A program made the position numbers and the translations under genes. The notes under the pieces are model-generated. The model did no database searches and was not told where the DNA came from. It saw only the letters and a program-made list of their open reading frames with translations. Below, one piece after another: positions 27,401 to 36,596 of a stretch of DNA of 64,000 nucleotides. The DNA is from Apoderus coryli (Eukaryota; Arthropoda; Insecta; Coleoptera; Attelabidae), in assembly GCA_911728435.2 (NCBI GenBank), contig OU452201.1:14074001-14138000 (forward strand). Reading direction: 5' to 3'. How positions within the stretch are numbered: the first letter of the stretch is position 1; each line of letters begins with the position of its first letter.

Positions 27401-30400
27401 AATAATGAATCAAAAACAATAAATATGTCCTTACTTTTAAATTGTCAGGTAGTTCTGACCGGCCAGCATAGCCGGGATTCATTGTAATACACACATAGCA
27501 GGTCGGATTAAGCGATATTTCTGTTCCTTCAAAATTAAATTTCGATAAATGTCCTCTTACAGCTAATACAATTGACAAAATTTGCTGTGCAACTACTGAC
27601 AAAACTTCTACATCAATCCTATTAAATTCATCGAAACATACCCAAGCACCGCACGAAGCCAGACCTTAAAAATAAATACACATATCATGACAGAAACCCA
27701 TATACAGACACTTAAAATATCATTTTTAATTCGATGGTAAGAAATAAAAACCGATAAACTACAACTAATTATTACTCGAATTTTAAAGATTTGAAAGGTA
27801 GGTAGTAAATTTGGTTACATAATAATAATTAACAACAAATTTACCTTTAAAGAATTTACCCATCGCTTTGTAGTCTAACCCATCAGAACAATTAAACACA
27901 ACACATTGAACGGCTAGCGCCTTAGCCAAATCTTTTGTTGTTTCAGTTTTACCAGTACCAGCTGGTCCTTCTGGGGCTCCGTTAAGATGCAAATGATAAG
28001 CACCAATCAGGGTACGGTAGCATCTATCTGTTAGTGGCGTTATAACCAATCGATCACTATTACCTAAGGTAGTTATGTGAAAAAATTAATAATTTATATA
28101 TAACCAATTGACTTAAAAGACAAGACTTAATGGTGATTTAAATTGCATTAATAAAGTCAAAAATTCAATAAAACCGAAACACAACACAACTGGATGTTAC
28201 ACAGCATTGAACACCATTTACAAAATTCGCGTATTATAATTGAATTTTGCACTTGCTTTCATTCTAAAGGATGTTCTAACATGATATAAGAAATGAGTGA
28301 TTGCACATACAGAAATATAAAAGAATCCTCCTCAACTTGGGTCCAAAAAAGCCTCCTATTTGAGATACCGCTCTTTGAAAATGGCGGTCAAAACTGTATT
28401 CATTATTTTCGTCTGCAAACAAATAAGTAGTTGCTATGCTTTCAAGAACCCAAAAGTCCTGCGCCAAATCCACGTTGTTTCGTGAAAACGGTTGGTTTGA
28501 GTAGAAAATATCAAGGGAAAAATAATTTTTCAAAAAAGTCAGTACAAGTTCAAAATATGAATCTCGTAAATTAGAGACAAATGCTCAAAAACTAGTTTTA
28601 AATCTGAAAATAAAAGAATGACTATGAAACTAATAGGTAATAATAAGAATACATTATACTTATATGAATTACCTAAATATTCATAGGCATATTTGACAGT
28701 GGCGTTAACAAGCCTCACTAAAGCCTCATCATCTTCGAGATAGTAACGCATCTGTGATAACCATTTAAATTCACGGTCGCCCTGAACATTTTTCTTCCAC
28801 AATTCTTCGACAACATCTTTTGCATGTACATCTATTACTATTAGAGCCTATAAAGAATAATCACTTCATGTAATCATGACTTATCGATTAATTATTTATG
28901 AATACCTAATAACGGTAGGTACATACTTTAATAGTGATTCTAGATAAATTAGTTAAAGTTGGATCTCGAATTAACTCAACTATATCTTGCAATGAATGTC
29001 GCAAAGTATCAAAAAATGTTTCTATATTCATATTTTCTTCTAGATTTAACGCTTTATGCACATTGCAAGTCCAATGCATTTGTGACACGGCTAAAACAAT
29101 TTGACCCGGCCACTTTTGAATCTAGAAAGAAACAAAAGTTTCGACTTGTTTTTTCCAATAAAATGTCTGAAAAACTAATTGCTGATTACCCATTGTGTTC
29201 TTGGCAATAAAAAATAGTTTCTAAAGCTTTTCAAAATTTGATCTCGCACAGACATAATCATTTGTTCCTCTACTTGCACCAGCCATTTTTCAACACTACC
29301 ACCAGCATCTTTAGTGTTTACAATAGTTTTGAAAGCAACCTATAAATAAAATTCGGTTAAATTTCACATCATACTGTAAATGTAAAACATTTAGTTACTT
29401 TTTCATTTTCTTGACTATACATGGCAAGAATTTGTAGATTTTCGTCGAAATGTAATTTGTTTATTGCTTCGAAACATTTCTTTAAATGAGGTTGAACTCG
29501 TAGTGGGTCTTTGGTCTCTGATAATATTTCTAACATCTCGTCGTTTGATAAAAAGAAAAATCTAAAAAGATTCGATGATATAATACAATTTGTCATATAA
29601 AATGAATTTTCTCTGTTTTTTCTTGTATATCAATGATAACATTACTCTTCATAAAAACCAATTATTTTGCAAAATAATTCTTACATTCTATTAAACAACA
29701 CAACACAATAATTGTTTTTTATGAAGAGAAATAGTAGCATTGATTGATGATTGATGTAAAATTGTTATTATATTAAATTTTGAAAAATCAAGATTGTAAT
29801 GTATATAAATATGATAATTGATAATGAGTTTATAGCATGTAGTTTGGCAAGTCTCGGTATTTCAAGGGTCAGTGTCTACTCCAAAATAAGGCAGCAAGTA
29901 ATGTTGATAACCATATCTTTTTAGCAGTTGAAGTTGGACATTAACTCATAATGATAATTTCGATGTACGCAATCTATATTTCTACTTCATGTCGTATTGG
30001 ATAGTTGACGGAGTATAGAAAACGTGAAAATTAAGAGTTTACATTAATATTCAAATAAACTATTCACTATGCTCTACACCTGTCCCAAAAATGTAACAAA
30101 AAAGTAAGCGAACCAACGTGAGCCTTTGATTTGTCGCTAGATATCAGTGGCTACAATCACAACAAATTGGAAATTTTTACTCAAAAAAAATCTTGCCGAA
30201 AAATGTACAGAACATTATTCTAATGTTGGCAAATTAAAATCACTGTGGAATTAGTATAAAGCTGAAATTACTTATTTTATTTGAATACCTTTTTAAAATA
30301 TATACCTACTATGCTTGACATTAAATGATTTCATAATTTTGAGACAAACCCCAATATTACCAAAATTACTAAATAATGGCCAGATGTGTTTAAAATAAAC

Positions 30401-33400
30401 TAGAAAAAAACTAATGAATATTAGATTATGCGCAATTAATACCTTGGAAAGAAGAGTCGTTTCTTTTCCAAATAATTTGTTACACCATCATTAATTTGCT
30501 CCAATAGTTCATTACAATGCTTCATTGCTTCCAGTACACCAGCCCCACCAGCTATTTCAAAAACTCTTGGATCACGCAGAACTACATCCATATATCTTTT
30601 ATATGTGTCATTTACCTAAGACATAATAATTTCATTATATTATCTCATCTTAAATTGTAAGCAGCAGTTACCTCTTTGAATAGTGTACCTTCTTCCGGCA
30701 TTTGGGCAACAATGTCCTTTGAGGAAAATATCGGAAGTAGATAAAGCCATTGTGACTGCACTTTACCCCATTCATCTATGGTTGAGTTAATTCGTATAAT
30801 CTTATCATAAAAAGCTCTAACTTCTGTTTCATAAGGCTTAACAAAAATTGATCCACGCATTGTAAGAGCTTTTAAAATATGATCATCTAATACGACCTGA
30901 AATCAATTATTATGAAGAATTTACACGAGTTTAAATTCAATCATAATAAAATTTATATACTTGAATATCATCCAATTGTGTTAATATATAGACCCCAGAA
31001 TCTTTGAAAGTGCCGGTCTTGAAAAATATTTCAGACCATTCACCTTGCATTCGAAGCAGGTTTCGGAGCAATTCTCTTTCTTTTGTAGCTCCAGAACTAA
31101 ATAGAAGAGAAATGTTCAATAATTAAAATTACGTGCACCGTAAAATATTTAAGAAATATATTGTAGATACTGTTCGACTGGCACCGCGTACAGACATACG
31201 AAATATTTGTTTTCATACTTGTATTCGTGTCTATAGTTTTACTTTGCTGATCCGCTGTGAATTAAAATGTTGCAATGTCGTACCAAGTTTAAACGTACAT
31301 AAAAATCTTATAAAAATGATGCAACATAAATATAGGTACCTATGTCAATGACTAATAAGTATCCCAATATGTAATCCCAGCAATGAAATCCAACTAGGGC
31401 TTATGAGCATAACAGATATAAATGAATTCGTTTCGCCTTATTGCTCATCCGATGATTTGGCAATTGGCAATAGTCATACCAAGCTAATACATTTTAATAC
31501 TGTAGTTGTAACGTTTACTAACGTGGACGTTTTATATCGATTTATTATCATAACAAAATGCCGATAGTAGGATTATGATCCTATGGGATATGGTCAATAA
31601 AAGTTAATGTGAACTCAAGACCAAAATTATATGCTATCGTGAAAATAATAATATGAAATACACCTTGTACTAATATCGTTACAAAAGATTAAGATGGGCC
31701 ACATACCTTATGACATCATATTTGTCCATATCTTTTTCCAAGCCCATTTCACACATTTTTCTTAAGGACGTACCAGCATTTGGTGTAAGATCAAAGCCCG
31801 CAATGCCAGACATTTCTTTCCAATGACGTTTTTCCTTAAATATGTAGGTAAAAGATATTGTTGTCACCTACGTATTTGATCCCAAATCCGTCGCATGCCG
31901 GCGCCACTATCTAAGTCATGTTTATTTCAAATTGCAACCCCTATTTTTAGGGCACTTTTGATTTGCTGCTGTGGTCCTTCGTACAATGATGCACATGTGG
32001 AGGTAACATAAGAAAATGTTTGAGAAAATGCAGGTTTTTGTCTCCTTATCCACTTTTGCATGTGTTGCTTTGTGATTACTGAAATAATTAATTTGTTTAG
32101 TAGGTACCATAACTGCAGTTATAGCAAGTAACGTAAGTGAAAATACTAAAATTGACTTCGTTAGGAAATCTTGTCATTATTGAAATAAATCACATCATTG
32201 TACTCAGGACGACAGCAGCAACTCAAACTGCCCTAAAAATAGGGGTTACAATTTGAAACAAACATGACTTATAATATGGTGGCGCCGCCATACGGCAGAT
32301 TTCGAATCAAATACTTAGGCTACAAAATTGCTAAACATAAATAATCGACTTTTCTTTTAAAAATGTACCACTTTGAACATAATCGCCCTTTCCGTTACTT
32401 TACCGACACCCTGTATATATATATAAATTTATTTAATAACAAAATTACCAAAGCATCGTTACACATAATTCGTATCATTGTCATTGCTGGTCTAAAATTT
32501 TTAATAGTTTGAATTGCAATTGCAGTTAACTTAAGTGGTGCAGGCCAAGCAAATATTTCAGGATCGTCCAAAACTCCAAAAAAGCGTAGATTTAAGTCAT
32601 CTTCGGCCGGAGCTTGCCTTAAATTAAATAATCCGATATACGGATGTAATAATTTTTTTTATAAAAAGAAGAAAAAACAAGCAGAAGTGTGTGAAACGAA
32701 ACTTTTGTTTCGCAGATATTACAAATGAAATTATAATTTATACATAGAATACACTACAAACAACAGTTTTAAAAAAAAATTAATATGAACCAAAATGTCA
32801 AATAATTCTACCTTAATTTGATTCTATAAGTTTTCTGTATTTTCAGCAATTCTTTCATATACTCTTCAACTTTTTCTTCAATTTGATTACAATCTAAGAA
32901 TTCAAATTGACCATCGTACCATACATTGATGTGCCTAATTCGACAAAAATAAAAACAAAATTCACATAACTTTCAAAATCACCAAACCCAGATAGGCTAA
33001 GTTACACATATCCATGTTACATCTTACCTTTTGATATTCATACACAATTTAAGTAAATGGAAAAATGGATACATCCAGTTCTCAACCTGTTCTACATTTT
33101 TAAACGGCGATATAGTAAATCCTAGGCATTGCTGTTCTTTTACGATCCACACAATTTTCAGACGAACATTTCTCAATATTACCATGTGAATTTTAATTTT
33201 ATTTACGTAATCGCGACATTGCTCAAAATCGTCCATGTAATCCAAAGTACCTAATTAAAACAGCCATGAAAGAGGTGTTCTGTTCAGTAGTGCACTGCGA
33301 CCACATGTTTTTAGAACCGGTTTTACCAACCTGAATCAACTACAGTTGAAGCTTAAACTAAGATCAATGTAGGCAGCGTCTGGTTTGCCATGAATTAGGT

Positions 33401-36163
33401 TTACTCTCAACAGATAATTGAACGCTCGGTGAACTAAAGCTGCCACATTTAAAAGTTATGACATAGGTATTTAAAGTTTTTTTTTCTTCACGCTTTTAAT
33501 ATTGTTTGTACTTTAGTTGACATTTTTTGGCATAACTAGTCAATATAAATAAAGATAAAAGATTCCTCTTTAATTTGTGAAATATTTGTGCAATAAGACA
33601 GTTAAACTTTTAGACAGTATTCTTGGAATTGAGTAAATATTGATATTTTTTTTATCACCATCAAAAAATTTGCTTCATTCTATAAAAACTAAAGTAACCA
33701 GGAAATAACTGTTTTTGATATTGCCAATATACGAGCCAATATAAGTTTAATAAAGTTTTAATCCTGGTATTACTGTAGTTATGTTGAACAAAGTACCTAT
33801 GTTCGTTCACTGTTTGTACTATACCCTAGGTCCTAGGGCCTAGGATATATCAAGCTTTATAATATCAACTATATTATAGGGTAGAGATTGTTGCTACAGT
33901 TATATAATATATAATTCTTAAACGTTACCCAGCATTGGGACCAGGTCCTCTATTGTTCGATTTACCATCTTAATCGCGGCTTGTAATCGTTCTTCGCATT
34001 CAAATTTAATCTGTTCATACATACTAGAATTCTGTTCGAGAACTGGTTCAATATTTGTCAACCACAGCACGGTATCATTGTTTAAGGCTATGTGTTCAGG
34101 CGACAAATATCCAAATTCTATTAGCTTTGTTAAATTGTAAAGCATTTCTTGTATACGTTCTCTAAGGTTGTTGAGGAGAACAGTTTTTGCCCATATCATG
34201 TAACGACCTAAATAAAATATGTATGGTTATTTCTTTTCTCATTAAAATAATTTATTTCCACGTATGTAATTTTCTTTTCACTTTAAATTAGCGTAAAGTT
34301 TTATAAAAAATTACAAAGGGAGTTCTTTGCTCTGGTCGGACTCTAATTATTACCGCAAATACGGTTCCAACATTTACCGATGTATATTTAGAAACTGTTC
34401 GCAGTACCTACAAGACTAGACTAGAACGCGACCTGTGAGTCCGCAGCTCTCACGCGTGTCCTAAAGATGAACGTTATCATTAAAAAGTTAAAAATCAATC
34501 TGCATTACCCTGTTCCATTAGCTCTTCAGTTGTTGATGGTCGAGTCAGGGCAAAAATCTTCAGATTTGTAAATTCTTGACATATATCTTGATTTTCAGCT
34601 ATATGAATGTCACAAAGTCTGTTGAAAGTTGTTGCAATGACAGCTTCAAGAGATTGTTTGATATTTTGCACGTAAACTGAGATGATCAACTGACCAATGG
34701 CAAAATATTCACTTCCCATCATTGAACTTGCTTTCTGTATGTAATTTTTATAATGAGTTATTTGTGATGACCCGATTTGGAAATATTCACTAACGTCTCG
34801 GTTTGGATCATCCAGATCACCTGTAAGAGAAACATATGATTTCTTCAAAATTACCAACTTTAATTAAAATAGTTTTCTCCTCATGAAAGCGCATTGACAT
34901 TATATTATAATTAAGTAAAAAAGGTATAGATAACTTACCAAGTAAACTAATATCATTATAAATCTCACTAAAATCGTCAGCTAAAACTTTCAGATAAGCA
35001 TTAATCGGCTTATACAGTTCAGATATGTTATGTGTTATAGTTTCCAAAGAATCTTGTATAAAATTATGATCAATATTCAGATAAATATAGTGTTGGGATT
35101 CATTTGTTTTCCGTTTACTATAGATGTCAAAAATCGTAAATTTTGTCACACATTCAATCAACTTTGTCACAAAGAGATTATAAATCAATATGACATCCAT
35201 TTCAGTAGGACTTAAAGTTAAATTATCATTATACGATATTGTCAACTTTAGATATGGTACTAAATCTTCCGATGATGTTACATATATTATATGTTTAATT
35301 GAACCAGAGATTGCCTGCCCAACATAGAGTGAAAATAAACCATTACAAGCCTTTAAGAGATGTTTATAGGTTCTTTTATCAACTTTTGATTGATCTTCTT
35401 CTACAACCACTATTAAACGGTTATACAGTTTCTTGATAATGCCTTCAGCGTCTTCAATATATTTCATAAAAATAGCATCTAGTTCACGCAGTTCGTAAGG
35501 TTTACCTCTAAGATTACTTATATTTACTAAAGTATACGGCAATGTGGTGCATTCTTTGAAAAATATTTTCAACAAGTCATAATTGATTAGAAACTTTGAT
35601 TTGAAAAAACGTCTATTTTGAAGGTATATATCATATCGCTCGGTCCTAGCTAAAAACTTGAATGGTTCAATATTAAGCCGTTTCTCTTCGTCCTCTAAGG
35701 TCCTAGTTTTAAGATTAACTCCAGCCATATGCGTAATTTCTATGAATTCGACTTTTGCCTCTTCCATTATAGTATCAACAACAAAAGGGTAGCGTAATTC
35801 AAGTTTACGCAAACAAATTTTTTTCCTAATTCTCTTTGCTTGAAACTTTGACATTTCAGTGGTAGGACACAACTTTGAGAAATTTCTCAGACTCTTTTGA
35901 CATGTATTATAACGGGGTATTTCTGGATACAATGGTGTTAAACGCTTTTTGAATTCCTTCATTTTCGTGCGCTTGGCTAGTTGATCTTGGAATTGGCGGA
36001 GTTGTTCTTTTCTATGTTCGCTGATGTTGAATTTATTCATTAAATCTTCTGATAATTGTGTCGCTATTAGTTCTTCTAGGGCGTTAGCTTTTGTCTCACG
36101 TTTGTTCACCATTTTACATTTCCGTATTAGGTTTTTGGCTTCTCTTACTGTTTTACTTTCCAT
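1186..36163 (-). CDS. Axonemal dynein heavy chain, inner-arm DNAH3/7/12 type, complete, 45 exons
   Basis: Motor ATPase of the axonemal inner dynein arm, driving microtubule sliding in sperm flagella or cilia. The exons, running 36163 down to 1186, are listed in the nine domain entries that follow. Their lengths sum to 11,826 nt, giving 3,941 aa, and every junction has GT/AG borders and matching phase. The start ATG 36161-36163 is the first after an in-frame TAG at 36176-36178. P-loops: AAA1 GPAGTGKT (about residue 1258), AAA2 GYPLAGKT (1539), AAA3 GPTGTGKS (1896), AAA4 GISGSGRQS (2262). The last residues, SVALLCQLD, follow a [13 protein letters not shown] cap motif typical of DNAH3/7/12. Length fits that group (about 3,960-4,120 aa in vertebrates). 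Stalk wording leans to DNAH12, but the orthologue needs a tree. No frameshift or stop is seen, so it looks functional. Confidence 0.95.
1526..1579. ncRNA. miRNA-like hairpin in the last dynein intron (candidate)
   Basis: Arms 1526-1547 and 1558-1579 pair at 19 of 22 positions, with a 2-nt internal loop and one mismatch, around a 10-nt loop. A further GGGTAT/ATATCC stem lies below a 6-nt bulge. Shape and size resemble a pre-miRNA, but a small foldback repeat would look the same. Strand is undecided and there is no homology evidence. Confidence 0.3.
2551..3216 (+). mobile_element. Foldback-ended mariner-type element with a transposase C-terminal remnant
   Basis: The unit starts GGGTGTCCGTAAAGTAACGG. 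It contains a long inverted repeat (2601-2659 against 2704-2771) and a decayed transposase C-terminus at about 2813-3019. Before a frameshift the remnant reads [13 protein letters not shown]; after it reads [20 protein letters not shown] and [10 protein letters not shown] with a stop. These are classic Tc1/mariner end motifs. The right end (about 3150-3216) carries a block also found in both arms of the element at 31866-32420. The element lies in dynein intron 42 (2210-3245) and is dead. Confidence 0.6.
3552..4688 (+). mobile_element. Mariner wreck with 39-bp terminal repeats and an inverted duplicate of the transposase 3' end
   Basis: Perfect 39-bp inverted termini at 3552-3590 and 4650-4688. 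Between them, 3639-3749 (minus) and 4023-4138 (plus) are inverted copies of the same transposase 3' region. The plus-strand fragment 3792-4031 reads [27 protein letters not shown] without a break; it includes the GDETW catalytic block of mariner transposases and ends [11 protein letters not shown]. The N-terminal half is missing. It sits in dynein intron 41 (3453-5052). Confidence 0.65.
6845..17111 (-). CDS. Dynein exons 35-39: AAA5 and AAA6
   Basis: Exons 16657-17111, 12880-13007, 12702-12814, 7167-8193 and 6845-7104. AAA5 opens after [15 protein letters not shown] and has [16 protein letters not shown] and [16 protein letters not shown]. Exons 36-37 give [20 protein letters not shown] and [17 protein letters not shown]. 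The 1,027-nt exon 38 carries the AAA5/AAA6 strut and [13 protein letters not shown]; exon 39 has [15 protein letters not shown] and [16 protein letters not shown]. Intron 35 (13008-16656) contains an antisense LINE and intron 37 (8194-12701) several foldback repeats, yet the junctions VL|VEG and LLG|IVV are clean. Confidence 0.92.
8308..8590. mobile_element. Foldback element, about 80-bp inverted arms
   Basis: Arms about 8310-8390 and 8505-8586 are near-perfect reverse complements, including an exact 22-bp core at 8334 and 8545. The spacer is about 115 bp. There is no coding capacity, which is typical of MITE or foldback elements. It lies 115 bp inside dynein intron 37, next to the exon 38 acceptor. 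Confidence 0.65.
8958..9020 (+). other. tRNA-like fragment (possible SINE head or tRNA pseudogene)
   Basis: The stretch contains a tRNA T-arm, CTGGG-TTCGAGT-CCTAG, with a proper 5-bp stem and B-box, preceded by a D-arm-like TGGTACAGC and followed by an oligo-T run. The anticodon arm is too short for a functional tRNA. A tRNA-derived SINE or a decayed tRNA copy would fit. Confidence 0.35.
9327..9357 (+). repeat. 31-bp repeat unit, copy 1
   Basis: Identical over 31 bp, in reverse orientation, to 12161-12191 in the same dynein intron. It begins with AAAGATTAATC, a motif that also recurs near 11887, 55149, 55209 and 55225. Confidence 0.6.
11774..11805. repeat. Perfect 32-bp AT-rich palindrome
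   Basis: The half-site AAATGACTAAAATAAT is mirrored exactly with no spacer. It is probably the core of a foldback repeat; no function can be assigned. Confidence 0.7.
12161..12191 (-). repeat. 31-bp repeat unit, copy 2 (inverted)
   Basis: Exact reverse complement of 9327-9357. The minus strand flank continues TTTAAGCAAAGATTAATC, similar to the flank of copy 1, so the shared unit may be the end of a larger dispersed repeat. Confidence 0.6.
13097..13182. repeat. AT microsatellite with a duplicated ATTATATTATATTACAA block
   Basis: Two (TA)n runs, each followed by the same ATTATATTATATTACA block, sit just upstream of the LINE. This looks like slippage or local duplication. Confidence 0.7.
13221..16236 (+). 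mobile_element. LINE (jockey-like non-LTR retrotransposon) in dynein intron 35, antisense to the host gene
   Basis: The element contains a long reading frame (13221-16088), a short 3' UTR with AATAAA at 16197 and a (TTA)n tail at about 16206-16232. It has no ORF1 and no ATG at the head of the frame, so it is probably 5'-truncated. Its target duplication could not be defined because both flanks are low complexity. Confidence 0.85.
13239..16088 (+). CDS. LINE ORF2: AP endonuclease plus reverse transcriptase, 949 codons unbroken
   Basis: The endonuclease spans about residues 10-230: [37 protein letters not shown] and DSHHPSLN supply the Asn, Glu, Asp and His catalytic positions. The reverse transcriptase spans about residues 470-760: [54 protein letters not shown] and the active-site box [10 protein letters not shown]-terminal [10 protein letters not shown] block typical of jockey/CR1 clades follows. 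The frame is open back to a TAA at 13218-13220, with no ATG before VMLTETW, so the true start lay upstream or was lost. An unbroken frame over 2.85 kb implies recent insertion. Its strand is opposite to dynein. Confidence 0.88.
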   Translation: MSNGSNYDQHVYCIYQNVRGLNTKIDTVVAALSESEYDIVMLTETWLHDSVKNSELFSDNYQVFRKDRNFGVVDLERGGGVLLGVKNSISTRKIDSSSFDTNFPEIDFLVCKCSIQFVVYYILLVYIPPSLPSNILESFLESIEHFDVLHSNNILFVGDFNISTYVDNNVNNRDVYTMVNFQSFYNLVQHNTILNTNNRILDLVLSNSTCAVKHEECPLVPEDSHHPSLNISFSKLFKKNCKFKANKELKTYNYKRADFLSLYSSVLDADWSKLYGMDDVNLALDEFYSNLYSVIDQHVPPYKNFSRNFPSWYTSSIIKNIKQKEKFLKKYKKKGDQYYLEKFRSLRLQIKSDTRTAYKNYIERIQNNIKNEPREFWKYFHSKSNSSRVPGVMTYNDMEYNNPQDIVDNFAKFFESVYIHSSESLDEPRFSSCVDPVSIETITENEILIAGKNLKNKLTSGPDGIPSFLVRDCVPVLVSPLCFIFNLAINSGVFPTEWKKSRIVPVFKSADKSNIGNYRPISILSNFCKIFETVLFGRIYPSVRNMMTPIQHGFMSKKSTISNLTLISQSISEVIDSGGRMDVIYTDFAKAFDRVDHGRLIMKLDKFGFAKDLQIFLKSYLLKREQIVSHNGYRSVPFHAVSGVPQGSNLGPLLFLLFVNDLEERLTCGKLMFADDLKIFLEIKNINNCNELQANLNHVSEWCQTNHLPLNPAKCKIVMYTKKKQNIQYNYSINDTAITSSETVTDLGIIFDSKLSFAEHILTKTAEANKTYGFIMRNTKGFNNILALQILFSTYIRPKLEYGSLVWYPIYNVHKVAIEKMQRKFLKHLVYKEDGIYPERGVDCNILLTRFDTRSLEKRRILNSIEYLYKLLHGKVDCSEMLMNININVPRFETRYSSTFHIARARTNVLLRSPVNIMCGNYNLICADCDIFNSEMREVLEVAIQHFGN
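16243..16559. mobile_element. MITE candidate with 20-bp terminal inverted repeats
   Basis: Termini 16243-16262 and 16540-16559 are inverted repeats matching at 19 of 20 positions (TTCTGAATCTATATG...). The 317-bp unit abuts the LINE tail. On its minus strand a 44-codon frame begins at 16438 ([19 protein letters not shown]) and, after one frameshift, continues open to the far terminus. No known family is recognised. Confidence 0.5.
17893..19531 (-). CDS. Dynein exons 31-34: stalk coiled coil and microtubule-binding domain
   Basis: Exons 19260-19531, 19029-19168, 18562-18734 and 17893-18147. Coiled coil 1 (exon 31) is Ala/Glu/Lys heptad-rich and ends [20 protein letters not shown]. The tip contains [49 protein letters not shown] and [10 protein letters not shown]. 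Coiled coil 2 (exon 34) runs from [14 protein letters not shown] to [16 protein letters not shown]. The wording at the tip is what suggests DNAH12 among the three candidate orthologues. Confidence 0.92.
19594..20938 (-). CDS. Dynein exons 27-30: AAA4
   Basis: Exons 20688-20938, 20265-20574, 19936-20195 and 19594-19807. They read [32 protein letters not shown] (AAA4 P-loop, split at LL|VG), [68 protein letters not shown] and [17 protein letters not shown], which leads into the stalk. The exon 29 donor GTT|GTATGT was chosen because it restores phase 0 to the next acceptor. Confidence 0.9.
21041..22779 (-). CDS. Dynein exons 24-26: AAA3
   Basis: Exons 22181-22779, 21731-22101 and 21041-21247. 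The 599-nt exon 24 holds Walker [16 protein letters not shown] and Walker [11 protein letters not shown], followed by [21 protein letters not shown] and [19 protein letters not shown]3 is the regulatory ATPase of the ring. The donor of exon 24 is CG|GTAAAA (phase 2) and was placed using the reading frame. Confidence 0.92.
21343..21528 (+). repeat. Dispersed repeat family A, copy 1
   Basis: Begins ATATACAGGGGG and ends near GCGTGACTTTTGGTCGC. The same landmarks in the same order occur at 37434 and 38305. It lies in dynein intron 25. Confidence 0.6.
23505..26353 (-). CDS. Dynein exons 19-23: AAA2
   Basis: Exons 26088-26353, 24956-25095, 24203-24374, 23713-23898 and 23505-23654. AAA2 reads [15 protein letters not shown], the modified P-loop [65 protein letters not shown], and [15 protein letters not shown]. 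This ring member binds but normally does not hydrolyse nucleotide. The intron 25096-26087 carries a perfect short hairpin at 25151-25186. Confidence 0.92.
25151..25186. repeat. Perfect 15-bp stem, 6-nt loop hairpin
   Basis: GCATCTCATAAGACA and its exact complement flank CCATCC, with further T/A pairing outside. It lies in dynein intron 19. It could be a foldback core or a structured intronic RNA. Confidence 0.6.
26429..28063 (-). CDS. Dynein exons 15-18: AAA1, the main ATPase site
   Basis: Exons 27845-28063, 27435-27664, 26632-26797 and 26429-26575. AAA1 contains [15 protein letters not shown], Walker [35 protein letters not shown], Walker [20 protein letters not shown], sensor region [16 protein letters not shown] and [17 protein letters not shown]. 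All catalytic residues (Lys and Thr of Walker A, Asp-Glu of Walker B, Asn of sensor I) are intact, so the principal hydrolytic site should be active. Confidence 0.93.
28673..32934 (-). CDS. Dynein exons 5-14: linker
   Basis: Exons 32812-32934, 32449-32617, 31707-31834, 30961-31096, 30672-30896, 30443-30615, 29399-29561, 29190-29339, 28927-29121 and 28673-28847 encode about residues 680-1225. Diagnostic linker wording is present: [12 protein letters not shown] opens it, then [60 protein letters not shown] and [10 protein letters not shown]. The linker swings across the AAA ring to produce the power stroke. Introns are short (about 70-150 bp) except those holding transposons (31835-32448) or nothing recognisable (29562-30442). 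Confidence 0.9.
31866..32420. mobile_element. Foldback element with about 110-bp inverted arms, relative of 2551-3216
   Basis: Left arm about 31866-31975 and right arm about 32205-32330 are imperfect reverse complements; both hold a CCCTATTTTTAGGGCA block. Internal sequence includes AAAATTGACTTCGTTAGG, shared with 2551-3216, and the right end reads CGTTACTTTACCGACACCCT, complementary to the start of that element. It fills dynein intron 6, and its left edge is only about 30 bp from the exon 7 acceptor. Confidence 0.6.
33028..36163 (-). CDS. Dynein exons 1-4: N-terminal tail
   Basis: Exons 34939-36163, 34509-34820, 33929-34207 and 33028-33250 encode about residues 1-679. The first exon is unusually long (1,225 nt). 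The opening is highly basic (repeated K/R up to residue about 120), as in the short tails of single-headed inner-arm dyneins, and the rest is helical and poorly conserved. Readable junctions include LLG|DLDDPN and [11 protein letters not shown]. This part would anchor the motor to the doublet through actin and centrin/p28-type light chains; that role is known for the family and is not visible here. Confidence 0.85.
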
Positions 36164-36596
36164 AATTATTAATATCTACAAATTTTTCTTAAGATTTATG
36201 ACACAATAATTCAATATGTCAGATTTGATATATTTCAGTAAGGTAGGTATTGTTGCTTTTTGATATCATATTATCACAAAATAGAATATTTATAATATGA
36301 TGATATGTATGGGAACGGTCGATTATTGGGTAAAATATGCGAGGTACCCGAAAAAGTTAAATACAAAAGTTTTAGGGTTTCAAAATGGCTATTAGTTAGT
36401 AATAATTTTAAGTATACAGGGTCGGTGATAAAATCGTGGCACATCAGAGTTGCTTCTTTTAATGGAACTTTCTGTTTATTATTGGATATTTGAATCCGTC
36501 CCTCAATTTTACACAACACATAATATACCTAAATTCAACCGTTCCCGAGTTATCCAGTTTATCGTATATTATTAAATTTCAGCTTCGATTTAATCG
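36164..36596. other. Immediate upstream region of the dynein gene
   Basis: No clear TATA box or exon was found. A repeat end (ATACAGGGT) lies near 36415, and from there to 37825 the region is transposon remains. Any dynein promoter must lie close to 36164 or within these fossils. Confidence 0.4.

Noticed and set aside
27158..27487. 109-codon plus-strand frame in the dynein gene
   Set aside because: It covers an intron and part of exon 16 in antisense, has AT-driven composition and no motif.
28276..28533. 85-codon minus-strand frame in dynein intron 14
   Set aside because: It has no recognisable motif, dynein exons 14 and 15 already join in phase (YLG|NSDRLV) without it, and the frame adds no dynein sequence. 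It may be a repeat remnant.
1186..36163. Dynein as a pseudogene, given its many transposon insertions
   Set aside because: All insertions are intronic, every splice phase agrees, the total is a multiple of three, and the AAA1 catalytic residues are intact.
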